Origin: Lacticaseibacillus hulanensis | GTDB taxonomy: Bacteria > Bacillota > Bacilli > Lactobacillales > Lactobacillaceae | Reading direction: 5' to 3' | Length of the DNA stretch: 64,000 nt | NCBI RefSeq assembly: GCF_004010095.1 | Contig: NZ_RRYD01000015.1 | Span: 1-64,000 of the forward strand | Part shown: in pieces, positions 1-7,087 of the stretch | How positions within the stretch are numbered: the stretch's first letter is position 1 | Layout: each line of letters starts with the position of its first letter | Made by a program: the position numbers and the translations under genes | Notes under the pieces: model-generated | What the model was told of the DNA's origin: nothing | The model's input: only the letters and a program-made list of their open reading frames with translations | Database searches by the model: none

Positions 1-2
1 GC

Positions 3-65
3 AAGGTCCTAGGCTGGAAGACGCCATCAGAAGTTTACCTGGGTAAAAAGTTGCACTTGAGTTGA
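3..65 (+). pseudogene. C-terminal end of an IS30-family transposase (cut by window edge)
   Basis: The last 20 codons of a reading frame enter from the left edge. They read K-V-L-G-W-K-T-P-S-E-V-Y-L-G-K-K-L-H-L-S and then stop. The GWKTPxEV...LHL ending is the usual C-terminus of IS30-family transposases, which carry a DDE catalytic core further upstream. Only this tail is inside the window, so I cannot say whether the element is intact. The right-hand inverted repeat should lie just past the stop, but I cannot define it without the left end. Typed as pseudogene only because it is partial here. Confidence 0.75.
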
Positions 66-78
66 CAATTCGTCGTAG

Positions 79-108
79 AAAAAAAGCCCGCAATTTGCGG
101 GCTTTTTA
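79..108. terminator. Intrinsic terminator, copy 1 of a duplicated hairpin
   Basis: A-rich tract, stem GCCCGCAA/TTGCGGGC and T-tract. The core is identical to the hairpin at 743-771. It follows the transposase tail and is palindromic enough to work in both directions. Confidence 0.8.
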
Positions 109-212
109 CGTACAATCGCCTCGAAATATTGGTTAAAAATCAAGCAGCTCTACAAATATCTGTGTTCCTAAGGGGGTCGGTATAAAAGTGCTTGTGATGA
201 TGACCGGTAAAA

Positions 213-491
213 ATGTTTATGCCGCAGTTGAAAACGGACTCGCATAGTGATAGGCTTTATCCGTTTAGATTTACAGCATCACTAATAAAATCATGCTTGA
301 TAGGAATATGGGCGTTTTTGCTTTATCGTAATGAAATCCGAATCAGTAATAGTTACCGCGCTGCTTCAGGCATCATTGCCGCAGTTGGGATTGGAGCAAA
401 ATCGGCTCAAGATATATACAAAGCTGTCGCTAAGATGAACTTAGCAAAGGAAGAATACGATATGGCAAAAGTCGCGGGTACAAAGTATTGA
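213..491 (+). CDS. Small protein of unknown function
   Basis: A 92-codon frame that I do not recognise. The first 30 residues are not hydrophobic. Then come a hydrophobic stretch around LIGIWAFLLY and a small-residue helix (AASGIIAAVGIGAKSA), ending in a charged tail KMNLAKEEYDMAKVAGTKY. No clear ribosome binding site precedes the first ATG, so the true start may be internal. A 16-codon frame with ATG ATG lies just upstream, which could indicate a frameshifted N-terminus. Its stop overlaps the TTG start of the next small gene, suggesting coupled translation. The DNA is more AT-rich than its neighbours and lies beside an IS30 remnant, suggesting acquired or decaying DNA. Confidence 0.4.
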   Translation: MFMPQLKTDSHSDRLYPFRFTASLIKSCLIGIWAFLLYRNEIRISNSYRAASGIIAAVGIGAKSAQDIYKAVAKMNLAKEEYDMAKVAGTKY

Positions 492-646
492 AAAAAGGAA
501 AGTTGTTGAAGGCAGGGACTGTTTTTACGGTGAGTGGTATAACGCTTTGGCAAGCGGTTAGCGCTGGAGGCTTTTTCTTTTGGCTATTATTATTTTGTAC
601 ACTTAATTTTGTGTATGCATGTTACGGTTATGGGAAAACGCGTTAA
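488..646 (+). CDS. Small hydrophobic protein, coupled to the upstream gene
   Basis: A 52-codon frame that would start at TTG overlapping the previous stop (TTGA). It begins KKGKLLKAGTVF and has a central membrane-like segment (FFFWLLLFCTLNFVYACY). After its TAA the same frame stays open and hydrophobic (VDAIGLIWGLAFVLFSF) to a TGA at 719-721, so the gene may once have been longer, with two membrane segments. It could be a bacteriocin-immunity-like or accessory membrane peptide, but nothing in the sequence proves a function. The AT-rich composition matches the preceding gene. Confidence 0.35.
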   Translation: MKKGKLLKAGTVFTVSGITLWQAVSAGGFFFWLLLFCTLNFVYACYGYGKTR

Positions 647-742
647 TTTAGCCAAAGTAACATCTTAGTGGATGCCATTGGATTAATTTGGGGACTTGCC
701 TTTGTGCTGTTCTCTTTTTGAATCAGAACAAGCAAACACGAC

Positions 743-771
743 TAAAAAGCCCGCAATTTGCGGGCTTTTTA
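743..771. terminator. Intrinsic terminator, copy 2 of a duplicated hairpin
   Basis: Same AAAAAGCCCGCA/TGCGGGCTTTTT hairpin as at 79-108. It lies between the small plus-strand genes and the 3' end of the minus-strand peptidase gene and can serve both. Confidence 0.85.
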
Positions 772-820
772 CATACCAAATATTCGTCAGACTCTACTTA
801 GCAGTCCCTGCCAAGAGTCC

Positions 821-2623
821 CTAATCAATCTCCGCTGACAGGGCTTCAATCTCGCGTTCCGTGTCGTCGAGGAACTTGATTGTGTTCCGCAGCGGCGCGT
901 CCGTGGTGATATCCACGCCGGCCAACCGGGCTGCCTCAATTGGTGGCACCGAATCGCCCAAAGTCAGGAAGTTGCGCCAGTTTTGTGCCCCCGCCTTTGG
1001 ATCCTCGCGCAGCTTGAGGAATGCCTGCGTGGAGATGGTGAGCCCAGCCGAATAGGTGTAGGAATACAGGCCCGCGTAGTAGTGGGTCTGGCGCATCCAG
1101 GTCAACTCGGCGCCTGGTTCTAGCTGGACGGCATCGCCCCAGAACTTAGTTAGTACGCCGCGTTTAATTTCATTCAGCTTGGCCGCGTCGAAACTTTCGC
1201 CGTTATCAATCAGCGTGTAGACCTCACGCTGGAAGGCGGCCTCGAGCAGGTGGGTGACGAAGTTGTGGAAGTACGTGTCGTTCAGTAGGCGCGACAGGGC
1301 GAAGCGGCGCAAGCGTTTGTCACTTGCCGTCCGCAGCAGTTCCTCTGTTGCCAGCAGCTCGTGGAAGGTTGATGGGGATTCGACCGAGTAGTTAGATGGC
1401 ATCCAGTTGAGGGGCCCTTGTGCCTTGGCCGACAGCTCCATTTGACCTGCGTGCCCCAGTTCGTGCACGAGGGTGTACACGCTCGGCAAGTTCCCCGCCC
1501 AGCTCATCATGATGTAGGGGTGAACACCGTACGCCATTGAGGTGAACGCGCCGGATTCCTTCCCGATGTTCGCGGGATAATCCGTCCAGGCTTCCGTGAA
1601 GTTGCGGGCAATCAGGTCGCGGTAATCATCACCCAGCACTGACACAGCATTCAGAATCAGGTCCTTGGCCTCGTCGATGGTGAAGTGCGGTGAGTATTCG
1701 GGGTCGATGTCAATCTGCAGGTCGGTGTAGCCCGTGTGGTCGAGTCCCCAGAGCTTGCGGACGAACTTCTCGTAGCGGCGCATCACGGGGGCAAGGTCGG
1801 TCATGATCACGTCGATTTGGCGGTTAAACATGTCGCGGGTGACTTCCTGGTCGGCCAGCAAGTAATCGATGACCGAATCGTAGCCGCGCATGGTCGCGAT
1901 GGCTTTTTCTTTGGCCACCTGGTTGTAGTAGCCGGTCGCAATTACGTTCTGGTATTTGGCCAGCGTTGCGTTGAACTGCTTGTAGGCGGCACGGCGGATC
2001 TCAGTGTCGGGGTGCTTCTGGTAGGTTTCCTCGTAGCTGACGAAACTCAGCGGGTATTCCTTGCCGTGCGCGGTGAACGTGCCGAAGTCCATGTCGCGGG
2101 CGATGGCTTGGGTGCGCATTGACGCGGGTGCGTCCAGTTCCGGTGCGAGCGTGGCCAGGACTTTTTCGGCGGCGGGGTCGAGCGCCGCCGCTTTTTGTGC
2201 GCGAATGTGGCGCAAGAACCCGGCGTGCTCGGGGTGGTTGTTGGCCACCTCCTGCAGCGTTGCATCCGGCGTGGTTGACAGAGCGGCCGTGAAGAAGCTG
2301 AGCTCGCCATCGATGGTTGCGCTGAGGGTGCTCAGGGCATTCAGGCGGTTGTTGATTGCCGCGTCGGTGCCGTCAGCAGCTTGGGGCAGGAAGGCGTAGT
2401 GGCCCAGGCGGTCGGCGAGCACGGTGATGGTCGCGTAATCGTCCAGGGCAGAGGCGATGGCCGGTGCGTCAGTCGGCCACGGCTGGTACTTGGCGGCAAA
2501 GTCGGCGGCTAAGCGGGAATACTCGGCGGTTGCCGCTGCGTACGCCTCTTCGTTTGGGTACAGATCGGCCAGGTTCCAGGTTAGGGCTGGGTCGACCTCT
2601 TGGCGGGTGGGAATTGCGGGCAT
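821..2623 (-). CDS. pepF: Oligoendopeptidase F, M3B zinc peptidase
   Basis: Cytoplasmic metallopeptidase that cuts oligopeptides, in lactobacilli mainly for nitrogen nutrition and peptide turnover. The 600-residue length is normal for PepF. The zinc site HELGH is seen in VYTLVHELGHAGQME around residue 385, with the downstream Glu region (ESPSTFHELLATEELL) typical of M3 enzymes. The start is supported by GGAGG nine bases before ATG. It is monocistronic, divergent from the PTS operon and ends close to the duplicated terminator at 743-771. No signal peptide is present. Family assignment is secure; the exact substrate range cannot be read from sequence. Confidence 0.95.
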   Translation of the reverse strand: MPAIPTRQEVDPALTWNLADLYPNEEAYAAATAEYSRLAADFAAKYQPWPTDAPAIASALDDYATITVLADRLGHYAFLPQAADGTDAAINNRLNALSTLSATIDGELSFFTAALSTTPDATLQEVANNHPEHAGFLRHIRAQKAAALDPAAEKVLATLAPELDAPASMRTQAIARDMDFGTFTAHGKEYPLSFVSYEETYQKHPDTEIRRAAYKQFNATLAKYQNVIATGYYNQVAKEKAIATMRGYDSVIDYLLADQEVTRDMFNRQIDVIMTDLAPVMRRYEKFVRKLWGLDHTGYTDLQIDIDPEYSPHFTIDEAKDLILNAVSVLGDDYRDLIARNFTEAWTDYPANIGKESGAFTSMAYGVHPYIMMSWAGNLPSVYTLVHELGHAGQMELSAKAQGPLNWMPSNYSVESPSTFHELLATEELLRTASDKRLRRFALSRLLNDTYFHNFVTHLLEAAFQREVYTLIDNGESFDAAKLNEIKRGVLTKFWGDAVQLEPGAELTWMRQTHYYAGLYSYTYSAGLTISTQAFLKLREDPKAGAQNWRNFLTLGDSVPPIEAARLAGVDITTDAPLRNTIKFLDDTEREIEALSAEID

Positions 2624-2702
2624 GATTTGTGACCTCCATAGTTGTAAGTTGCCGTTAGTATACTATTTTTGGGAAGCGGATGCAGAAATTTTTGCAATTT
2701 TG

Positions 2703-2717
2703 CGAAAACGTTTGCAT
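2703..2717 (-). promoter_or_regulatory. Likely CcpA (cre) site
   Basis: On the minus strand this reads ATGCAAACGTTTTCG, matching 14 of 15 positions of the cre consensus WTGNAANCGNWNNCW. It overlaps the proposed -35 element of the PTS operon and lies about 80 bases upstream of pepF, so carbon catabolite repression of the PTS genes (possibly also pepF) is expected. Confidence 0.65.
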
Positions 2718-2741
2718 TTGGCCAGGGCAACCCTGTAATCT
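2712..2741 (+). promoter_or_regulatory. Candidate promoter of the cellobiose-type PTS operon
   Basis: TTGCAT at 2712-2717 is followed 16 bases later by TGTAAT (2734-2739), or 18 bases later by TAATCT (2736-2741). The cre-like site overlaps the -35 hexamer. About 155 bases of leader precede the EIIC start. Confidence 0.5.
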
Positions 2742-2800
2742 AGAATTAAGGGAAGCGTTATGCGCAACCTAAGTAATTAATGATGGGAAGGGGTGAATCT

Positions 2801-2986
2801 ATGACGCCAAAACAACCGCAACGACGGCTAGGCCAGAAACAGGGTGCCGACTACGGCAACTCTGATCTGGCCCCAACATCGAGAGGATGTGTACGACATG
2901 AACGGCTTTATCAACTGGCTCAACAAACACATTGTTCCGGTTGCCGCCAAAATCGGGTCGATTCGTTGGCTCGTGGCGCTCCGTGA
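2801..2986 (+). other. Possible leader ORF overlapping the EIIC start
   Basis: A 61-codon frame begins at an ATG preceded by GGAAGGGGTG, a better Shine-Dalgarno match than that of the EIIC gene. It runs out of frame across the EIIC start at 2898. The protein (MTPKQPQRRLGQKQGADYG...) resembles nothing I know. It may be spurious, or a leader whose translation affects EIIC initiation. Confidence 0.2.
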
Positions 2987-4253
2987 CGCCTTTATCGCAA
3001 TTATGCCGGCCACGATGGCTGGGGCGGTTGCAACGATTCTGAACGCGTTGCTTCGGGACTTGCCCACGCAATTCGGTTGGACGGGCTTCGTGGAATCGAT
3101 GCAACCAATAATCGGGATTAACGGTCAAGTATGGACCGGGTCCCTCGCAATTTTAGGCTTAATTTTTGCCTTCACCTTTGGGTACCAGATGGCGGTGCAG
3201 TACCGCGTTGAACCAATCACCGCGGGTATTGTGACGCTGGGGACCTTCCTGATGTCCCTGCCGCAAAGCTTCACCGTTAACCTGGGCAAGGCCCTCAGCA
3301 AGGGCAGCGTCGAGACACTGACGGCTGCCGGCGCGGCGGTGGACGGCAAGACGGTTTCCGGCTGGGGTTACTTCAACTTCGGCAGTTTCTTCGGCGCTAC
3401 CGGTTTCTTCACCGTCATGATTATGGGTGGGATTGCCGTTGCGGTGTACATCTGGCTGATGCGCAAGAACATCACCATCAAGATGCCCGATTCAGTGCCA
3501 CCAGCAATCGCGCGGGCGTTCACCGGGATTATTCCCGCGACCGCAGCGCTGTATGTTTCCGGAATTATCACCTGGGCCTTCAGCAAGGTGGGCGCGGGGA
3601 CGATTATCGAATTCATTTCTAAGACGATTCAAGAACCACTGCTCGGGATGTCCCAAGGCTACTGGGCGGTACTGCTGATGACGGTGCTGGTTCAGGTGTT
3701 CTGGTTCTTCGGTCTGCACGGAACCAACGTGCTCGGGCCGGTGCTCGACTCCATCTGGCTCACAGCGCAGGTGGCCAACATCAACGCCTTTGCGCAGGGA
3801 CAGAAGCTGCCGTACCTGTGGACCCGTAACGCATTTGACCTGTACGCATGGATTGGGGGCGCGGGGTCAACGCTGCTACTGCTCATCGCCATCCTGATTT
3901 TCTCCAAACGCGACGATCAGCGGGCCGTTGCGAAACTGTCGCTGGCACCCGGGGTGTTCAACGTGAACGAACCCGTGATGTTCGGTCTCCCAATCGTGCT
4001 TGACCCAATCTACTTCATCCCGTTCATCTTGGCGCCAGTAGTCATGGTTTCCATCGCCTACTTCGCCATCACGCTCGGGTGGGTTGCACCGGTTAAGACC
4101 CAAATCGTTTGGTCCATGCCACCAATCGTGAACTCACTGATTGCAACCATGGACTGGCGCGCACCGATTCTGCAGGTGTTCAACATGATTGTCGGGTTCC
4201 TGATCTACGTGCCATTCGTTAAGGCAGCAAACAGAATTAAAGTTGAGGCATAG
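2898..4253 (+). CDS. celB: PTS EIIC component, cellobiose/lactose family
   Basis: Membrane permease of a phosphotransferase system that imports and phosphorylates a beta-glucoside such as cellobiose. The 451-residue protein starts MNGFINWLNKHIVPVAAKIGS, the standard opening of CelB-type EIIC proteins, so I chose ATG 2898 rather than the upstream in-frame start; GAGAGGA lies 10 bases before it. About ten hydrophobic segments are visible, with family blocks LHGTNVLGPVLDSIW and FNVNEPVMFGLPIVLDPIY in the C-terminal half. It is first in an operon with a small membrane protein, a DUF3284 protein and EIIB. No EIIA or glycosidase gene is in this operon; a GH1 enzyme lies at 16300-17739. Exact sugar specificity is inference. 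Confidence 0.92.
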   Translation: MNGFINWLNKHIVPVAAKIGSIRWLVALRDAFIAIMPATMAGAVATILNALLRDLPTQFGWTGFVESMQPIIGINGQVWTGSLAILGLIFAFTFGYQMAVQYRVEPITAGIVTLGTFLMSLPQSFTVNLGKALSKGSVETLTAAGAAVDGKTVSGWGYFNFGSFFGATGFFTVMIMGGIAVAVYIWLMRKNITIKMPDSVPPAIARAFTGIIPATAALYVSGIITWAFSKVGAGTIIEFISKTIQEPLLGMSQGYWAVLLMTVLVQVFWFFGLHGTNVLGPVLDSIWLTAQVANINAFAQGQKLPYLWTRNAFDLYAWIGGAGSTLLLLIAILIFSKRDDQRAVAKLSLAPGVFNVNEPVMFGLPIVLDPIYFIPFILAPVVMVSIAYFAITLGWVAPVKTQIVWSMPPIVNSLIATMDWRAPILQVFNMIVGFLIYVPFVKAANRIKVEA

Positions 4254-4408
4254 TTAACCAGAAGTTACATCGCCGGGAAGCTGAGCGATGAACCAAAACG
4301 GTGAGGTTTGAAATAGCGGAGGTGAACGCCATGCGCGCTGAACTAGACGCCCGCGCCCGCATCGCGCGTGTTTTGGGCAGACAGATTAAGATTCAGGAGG
4401 AAGAAGTA

Positions 4409-4579
4409 ATGAAAACAACGAATAAGAGTGCACTCGTGGCCATCAGCGTTGGGCTGCTCCTCCTGATGTTTAGTCCACTGGCACATGGCGGCTTTTACCC
4501 AGTTATGCTCAGCGCTGGTCTTGCCGTGACGGTCTTCGGGGCCTTCAGGGTATGGCGTCACGGTAAACGCGCGGGTTAA
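4409..4579 (+). CDS. Small membrane protein in PTS operon
   Basis: A 56-residue protein with two hydrophobic segments (SALVAISVGLLLLMFSPLA and GFYPVMLSAGLAVTVFGAF) and a basic C-terminus. CAGGAGG lies seven bases before this ATG. An in-frame ATG at 4331 also has a good site (GCGGAGGTG) and would add 26 mostly charged residues (MRAELDARARIARVLGRQIK...). Either start, or both, could be used. Small two-helix proteins of unknown role are common in cellobiose PTS operons; I cannot assign a function. Confidence 0.65.
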   Translation: MKTTNKSALVAISVGLLLLMFSPLAHGGFYPVMLSAGLAVTVFGAFRVWRHGKRAG

Positions 4580-4603
4580 TTACCAGAAGCGGAGGAAGAA
4601 TTC

Positions 4604-5044
4604 ATGCAGATTAAAATGACGATTGCGGTTCCGGTTGAGTATTATTTCAGCCAAATCATTGAATCCGCCCGCTACGATATCCACGCGCAAACCGGTAAGA
4701 ACGTGGCGCCGCGCAACCTCAAGGGCTTCACTTATCGCAAGCAGATGGCAAACGGACAGACGGCGCACTGCACCATCACCGACTATGTGCCCGGGCAAGT
4801 GTACGCCTACGCGATGCGCACCGGCCGCAACGAGTTCACCGTGCGGTATGAAGTCACGGCGGATGCGGACGGGAACACGCAACTGGTGTACCTTGAAGAA
4901 GTCACCGGGGCAACGAAGGGCGTCGACGCGAACAATCGTGCCAGTGGCTTCCTGATGGGTTGGTTTCGCAAGCGCCGCTTCAAGCAGATGGGCCGGGCAA
5001 TCGAACAGGCGTATCTGGGCAACGGCGCACAGCTAACGAATTGA
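4604..5044 (+). CDS. DUF3284 domain protein
   Basis: A 146-residue soluble protein beginning MQIKMTIAVPVEYYFSQIIES, typical of DUF3284 proteins. These recur next to lactose/cellobiose PTS genes in lactobacilli and related bacteria. The fold resembles START/SRPBCC-like small-molecule binding proteins (my inference from the alternating strand pattern, for example VRYEVTADADGNTQLVYLEEV). GCGGAGGAAG stands before the ATG. It sits between the small membrane protein and EIIB in one direction with short gaps, so it is probably cotranscribed. Role unknown, perhaps sugar sensing or regulation. Confidence 0.85.
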   Translation: MQIKMTIAVPVEYYFSQIIESARYDIHAQTGKNVAPRNLKGFTYRKQMANGQTAHCTITDYVPGQVYAYAMRTGRNEFTVRYEVTADADGNTQLVYLEEVTGATKGVDANNRASGFLMGWFRKRRFKQMGRAIEQAYLGNGAQLTN

Positions 5045-5098
5045 TGATCACTGGCTGGCTGCAATGCGGCATTCAGTTCAGGCGAAAGGAAGATTTAT

Positions 5099-5413
5099 AT
5101 GAAAAAGACGATTATGCTCGTTTGCTCCGCTGGCATGTCCACGAGCTTGCTGGTGAGCAAGATGCAAAAGGCCGCGGCAGCGCGCAACATGGACGCCGAA
5201 ATTTTTGCAACAGCCTCGGCGGACGCTGATGATGCGCTGGAACGCACGAATCCGGACGTGTTAATGCTCGGCCCCCAGGTGCGGTACATGTTGCCGACAT
5301 TTGAGGCGAAGGTGCACATCCCGGTCAAGGTCATTGACATGCGGGATTACGGCCTGATGAACGGCGAGAAGGTGCTGGATGAGGCACTGAATGCCATGAA
5401 GGTTGAAGGGTAG
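5099..5413 (+). CDS. celA: PTS EIIB component, cellobiose/lactose family
   Basis: Cytoplasmic phosphocarrier that passes phosphate from EIIA to the sugar bound by EIIC. The 104-residue length fits free-standing EIIB of the Lac family. The phosphorylated cysteine is in MLVCSAGMSTSLLV near residue 9, with the conserved P-loop CSAGMSTS. LGPQVRYMLP and IPVKVIDMRDYGLMNGEKVL match the family C-terminal half. AAAGGAAG precedes the ATG. It is last in the operon and followed by a strong terminator. The EIIA partner must be encoded elsewhere. Confidence 0.93.
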   Translation: MKKTIMLVCSAGMSTSLLVSKMQKAAAARNMDAEIFATASADADDALERTNPDVLMLGPQVRYMLPTFEAKVHIPVKVIDMRDYGLMNGEKVLDEALNAMKVEG

Positions 5414-5482
5414 GTTGCTTGCTAGCTTAACCGGCGAAAGGTGAAGCCGGTAATCCGCGGCAAACACAGCTACCACAATTAG

Positions 5483-5524
5483 CAAAAGAGCCACAACCCG
5501 GGTAACCGGATTGTGGCTCTTTTG
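5483..5524. terminator. Terminator of the PTS operon
   Basis: Stem AAAAGAGCCACAA.CCGG with CCGG.TTGTGGCTCTTTT, T-tract in the plus direction and A-tract on the other side, so bidirectional. Confidence 0.9.
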
Positions 5525-5618
5525 AATGTCTGGTAGACATAGAATTGTTCGCAAAGTGGGTTGTTGCGCTCTGTGTTCTTAGTCGAGCTCCGCCTCACTG
5601 CCTTCTCCGCCTGCCAAG

Positions 5619-5661
5619 TAAAAACACCAAATGGACAAAAACCGTCCATCCGGTGTTTTTA
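5619..5661. terminator. Terminator-like hairpin downstream of the DltE-like gene
   Basis: AAAAACACC..ATGGAC pairs with GTCCAT..GGTGTTTTT around an A-rich loop. On the minus strand it follows the serine hydrolase gene by about 170 bases. Confidence 0.7.
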
Positions 5662-5828
5662 CTCAGCAGTGCTCGAAGGCAACCCGTGAGGCTCCGCTTT
5701 GTGTATTAGTCGAGCTCCGCCCCGCTGAAGTCTGCGGTCATCCCCAAGCCGGCGCTGACGGGAAAACCGCCCGTCACCGCCAGCTTGCCGATGATCCTCA
5801 ACTTCAAAACGCGGGGCTCCGCTCTGTT

Positions 5829-6947
5829 CTATTTTGCATACACCAGCGCCAGTTGGTCTGCTGCCTTCAGGAACCGTTGCGTGTTGGGCTGGACGTTCGC
5901 GAGCATGATGACCGCGTTTTGACCGTCTGGTGTGATGCGGACGAAGCCTTCGTAGCCGTACCCGTAGCCTTGCGAACGCATGGAGCCGAAGCGTTGATAC
6001 AGCCCGCCGGCATAGGTGCTGCGGCTACCGGGCCAGTGCAACACATCACTGGCGCGTCTGCCAATCAGCCGTCCAGAGACGATGGCGGATTCCAGCTTGT
6101 ACAGGTCGGTGACGCTCGCAAAAATCTGACCAGTACCCAGTTCGTAGTGCTCCATTGTGCTCGTGGCGTTCCACGGCTTTTGTGTGTTAACCTGGGCGTG
6201 CTCTTTGTCCCAGTAATAGCCTTGCGCCATCGTGGCCGTTTGGGGCAGGTAGGCGAAACGGGTTTCGGTGAGTCCGAGCGGTTGGGCGATATTTGCCGTG
6301 AACAGTTGCTGGTAGGTCTTGCCCGTGATGCTTTCCAGAATTCCGCACAGCAGCACGTAATTGATTGGCTGGTAGTTCCATTGGTTCCACTTGGTGTAGT
6401 GGATGTGCGCGATGAACTGCTGGACAACCTGAAAATCACTGTGGTAGGCCGGCTGCTTGAACTTCGTCACCGCCAGCCCGGACGTCATGTCGAGCATTTG
6501 CCGGATGGTGATGTGCTCGCTGCCGCGAATCTGCGGGTAGAAGGTGTTTAACGTGGTGTTTAGCGCCAGTTTGCCCGCCTGAATTTGCTTCATGATGAGG
6601 ATTGCGGTCGACGCCTTTTGAATCGAATCGATTTCGTACATCGTGTGCAGGTTCGTGCTCTGCATGGTGCTGGCGTGCGCATAGCCGTTGCTTTGGTGGG
6701 CGATAATCTTGCCGTGACGCACAATCATGGCGGTTCCGGAAAAATGGATTTGGTTAAGTGTGTTCGTCAAATTGGTTTGGGCCGATGCGTCGTTGCTCAT
6801 TTTGATTGCTGGTGTCGTTGCGGCCTTTGCCGATGTACGGTGCGCGCGCACGGGATCAGTTGTCTTCTTTGGCGTTTCGGCATTCTTGCAGGCGCTCAGG
6901 CTCCCCAAAGTGAAAATAGTAAGGGATAATAACACAAATTTTTTCAT
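5829..6947 (-). CDS. Lipoprotein of the beta-lactamase/SxxK family, candidate DltE-like D-Ala esterase
   Basis: A 372-residue exported lipoprotein: signal MKKFVLLSLTIFTLGSLSAC with lipobox LSAC (Cys20), a Ser/Thr/Ala-rich linker, then a serine beta-lactamase-like domain. The catalytic SxxK motif is SIQK at 108-111; the second motif region reads NYQPINYVLL, with Pro where Asn is usual. A clear third H/KxG motif is not visible (GYGYEGF). In Lactiplantibacillus plantarum the relative DltE, encoded with dltXABCD, removes D-alanine from lipoteichoic acid instead of acting as a DD-peptidase. This gene directly follows dltD on the same strand, 140 bases away, so a DltE-like role is an attractive inference. 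A generic class C/PBP-like hydrolase is the alternative. Confidence 0.75.
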   Translation of the reverse strand: MKKFVLLSLTIFTLGSLSACKNAETPKKTTDPVRAHRTSAKAATTPAIKMSNDASAQTNLTNTLNQIHFSGTAMIVRHGKIIAHQSNGYAHASTMQSTNLHTMYEIDSIQKASTAILIMKQIQAGKLALNTTLNTFYPQIRGSEHITIRQMLDMTSGLAVTKFKQPAYHSDFQVVQQFIAHIHYTKWNQWNYQPINYVLLCGILESITGKTYQQLFTANIAQPLGLTETRFAYLPQTATMAQGYYWDKEHAQVNTQKPWNATSTMEHYELGTGQIFASVTDLYKLESAIVSGRLIGRRASDVLHWPGSRSTYAGGLYQRFGSMRSQGYGYGYEGFVRITPDGQNAVIMLANVQPNTQRFLKAADQLALVYAK

Positions 6948-6990
6948 AAGTAACGGGAGCTCCTAACTACTACTAGTTTGAAATATAAGG

Positions 6991-7050
6991 GCGGACCACG
7001 ATGCACCTCACTCCTCATCAGTTAAGGAGGAGAGCTGCTTCGTGGTCCGC
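6991..7050. other. Long hairpin between dltD and the DltE-like gene
   Basis: GCGGACCACGA (6991-7001) pairs with TCGTGGTCCGC (7040-7050), with further partial pairing inside. The T-run follows it on the plus strand, where no gene ends. In the direction of dlt transcription it is followed only by CCTTATATTT. It may be a weak terminator, an mRNA processing signal or an attenuator that lowers expression of the distal gene. Confidence 0.5.
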
Positions 7051-7087
7051 TTTTTGCCGCCGCAAATTCGGCGCATGTGCTTGTGGT

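Larger units (their letters stand above)
5414..5828. other. Gene-free stretch with terminators and short direct repeats
   Basis: I see no credible gene. It contains a small hairpin (ACCGGC/GCCGGT near 5431-5453), the PTS operon terminator (5483-5524) and a second hairpin (5619-5661). Two copies of TTAGTCGAGCTCCGCC lie at 5579-5594 and 5706-5721, embedded in longer imperfect repeats that also include GGCTCCGCT-like units near 5690 and 5815. Confidence 0.6.

Noticed and set aside
5631-6551. 306-codon plus-strand frame opposite the DltE-like gene
   Set aside because: The minus strand has a signal peptide, lipobox and SxxK motif; the plus frame is its mirror.
6991-7050. T-box or riboswitch between dltD and the DltE-like gene
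   Set aside because: A long stem is present and GTGGTCCGC faintly resembles T-box sequence, but the conserved T-box core and specifier stem are missing.
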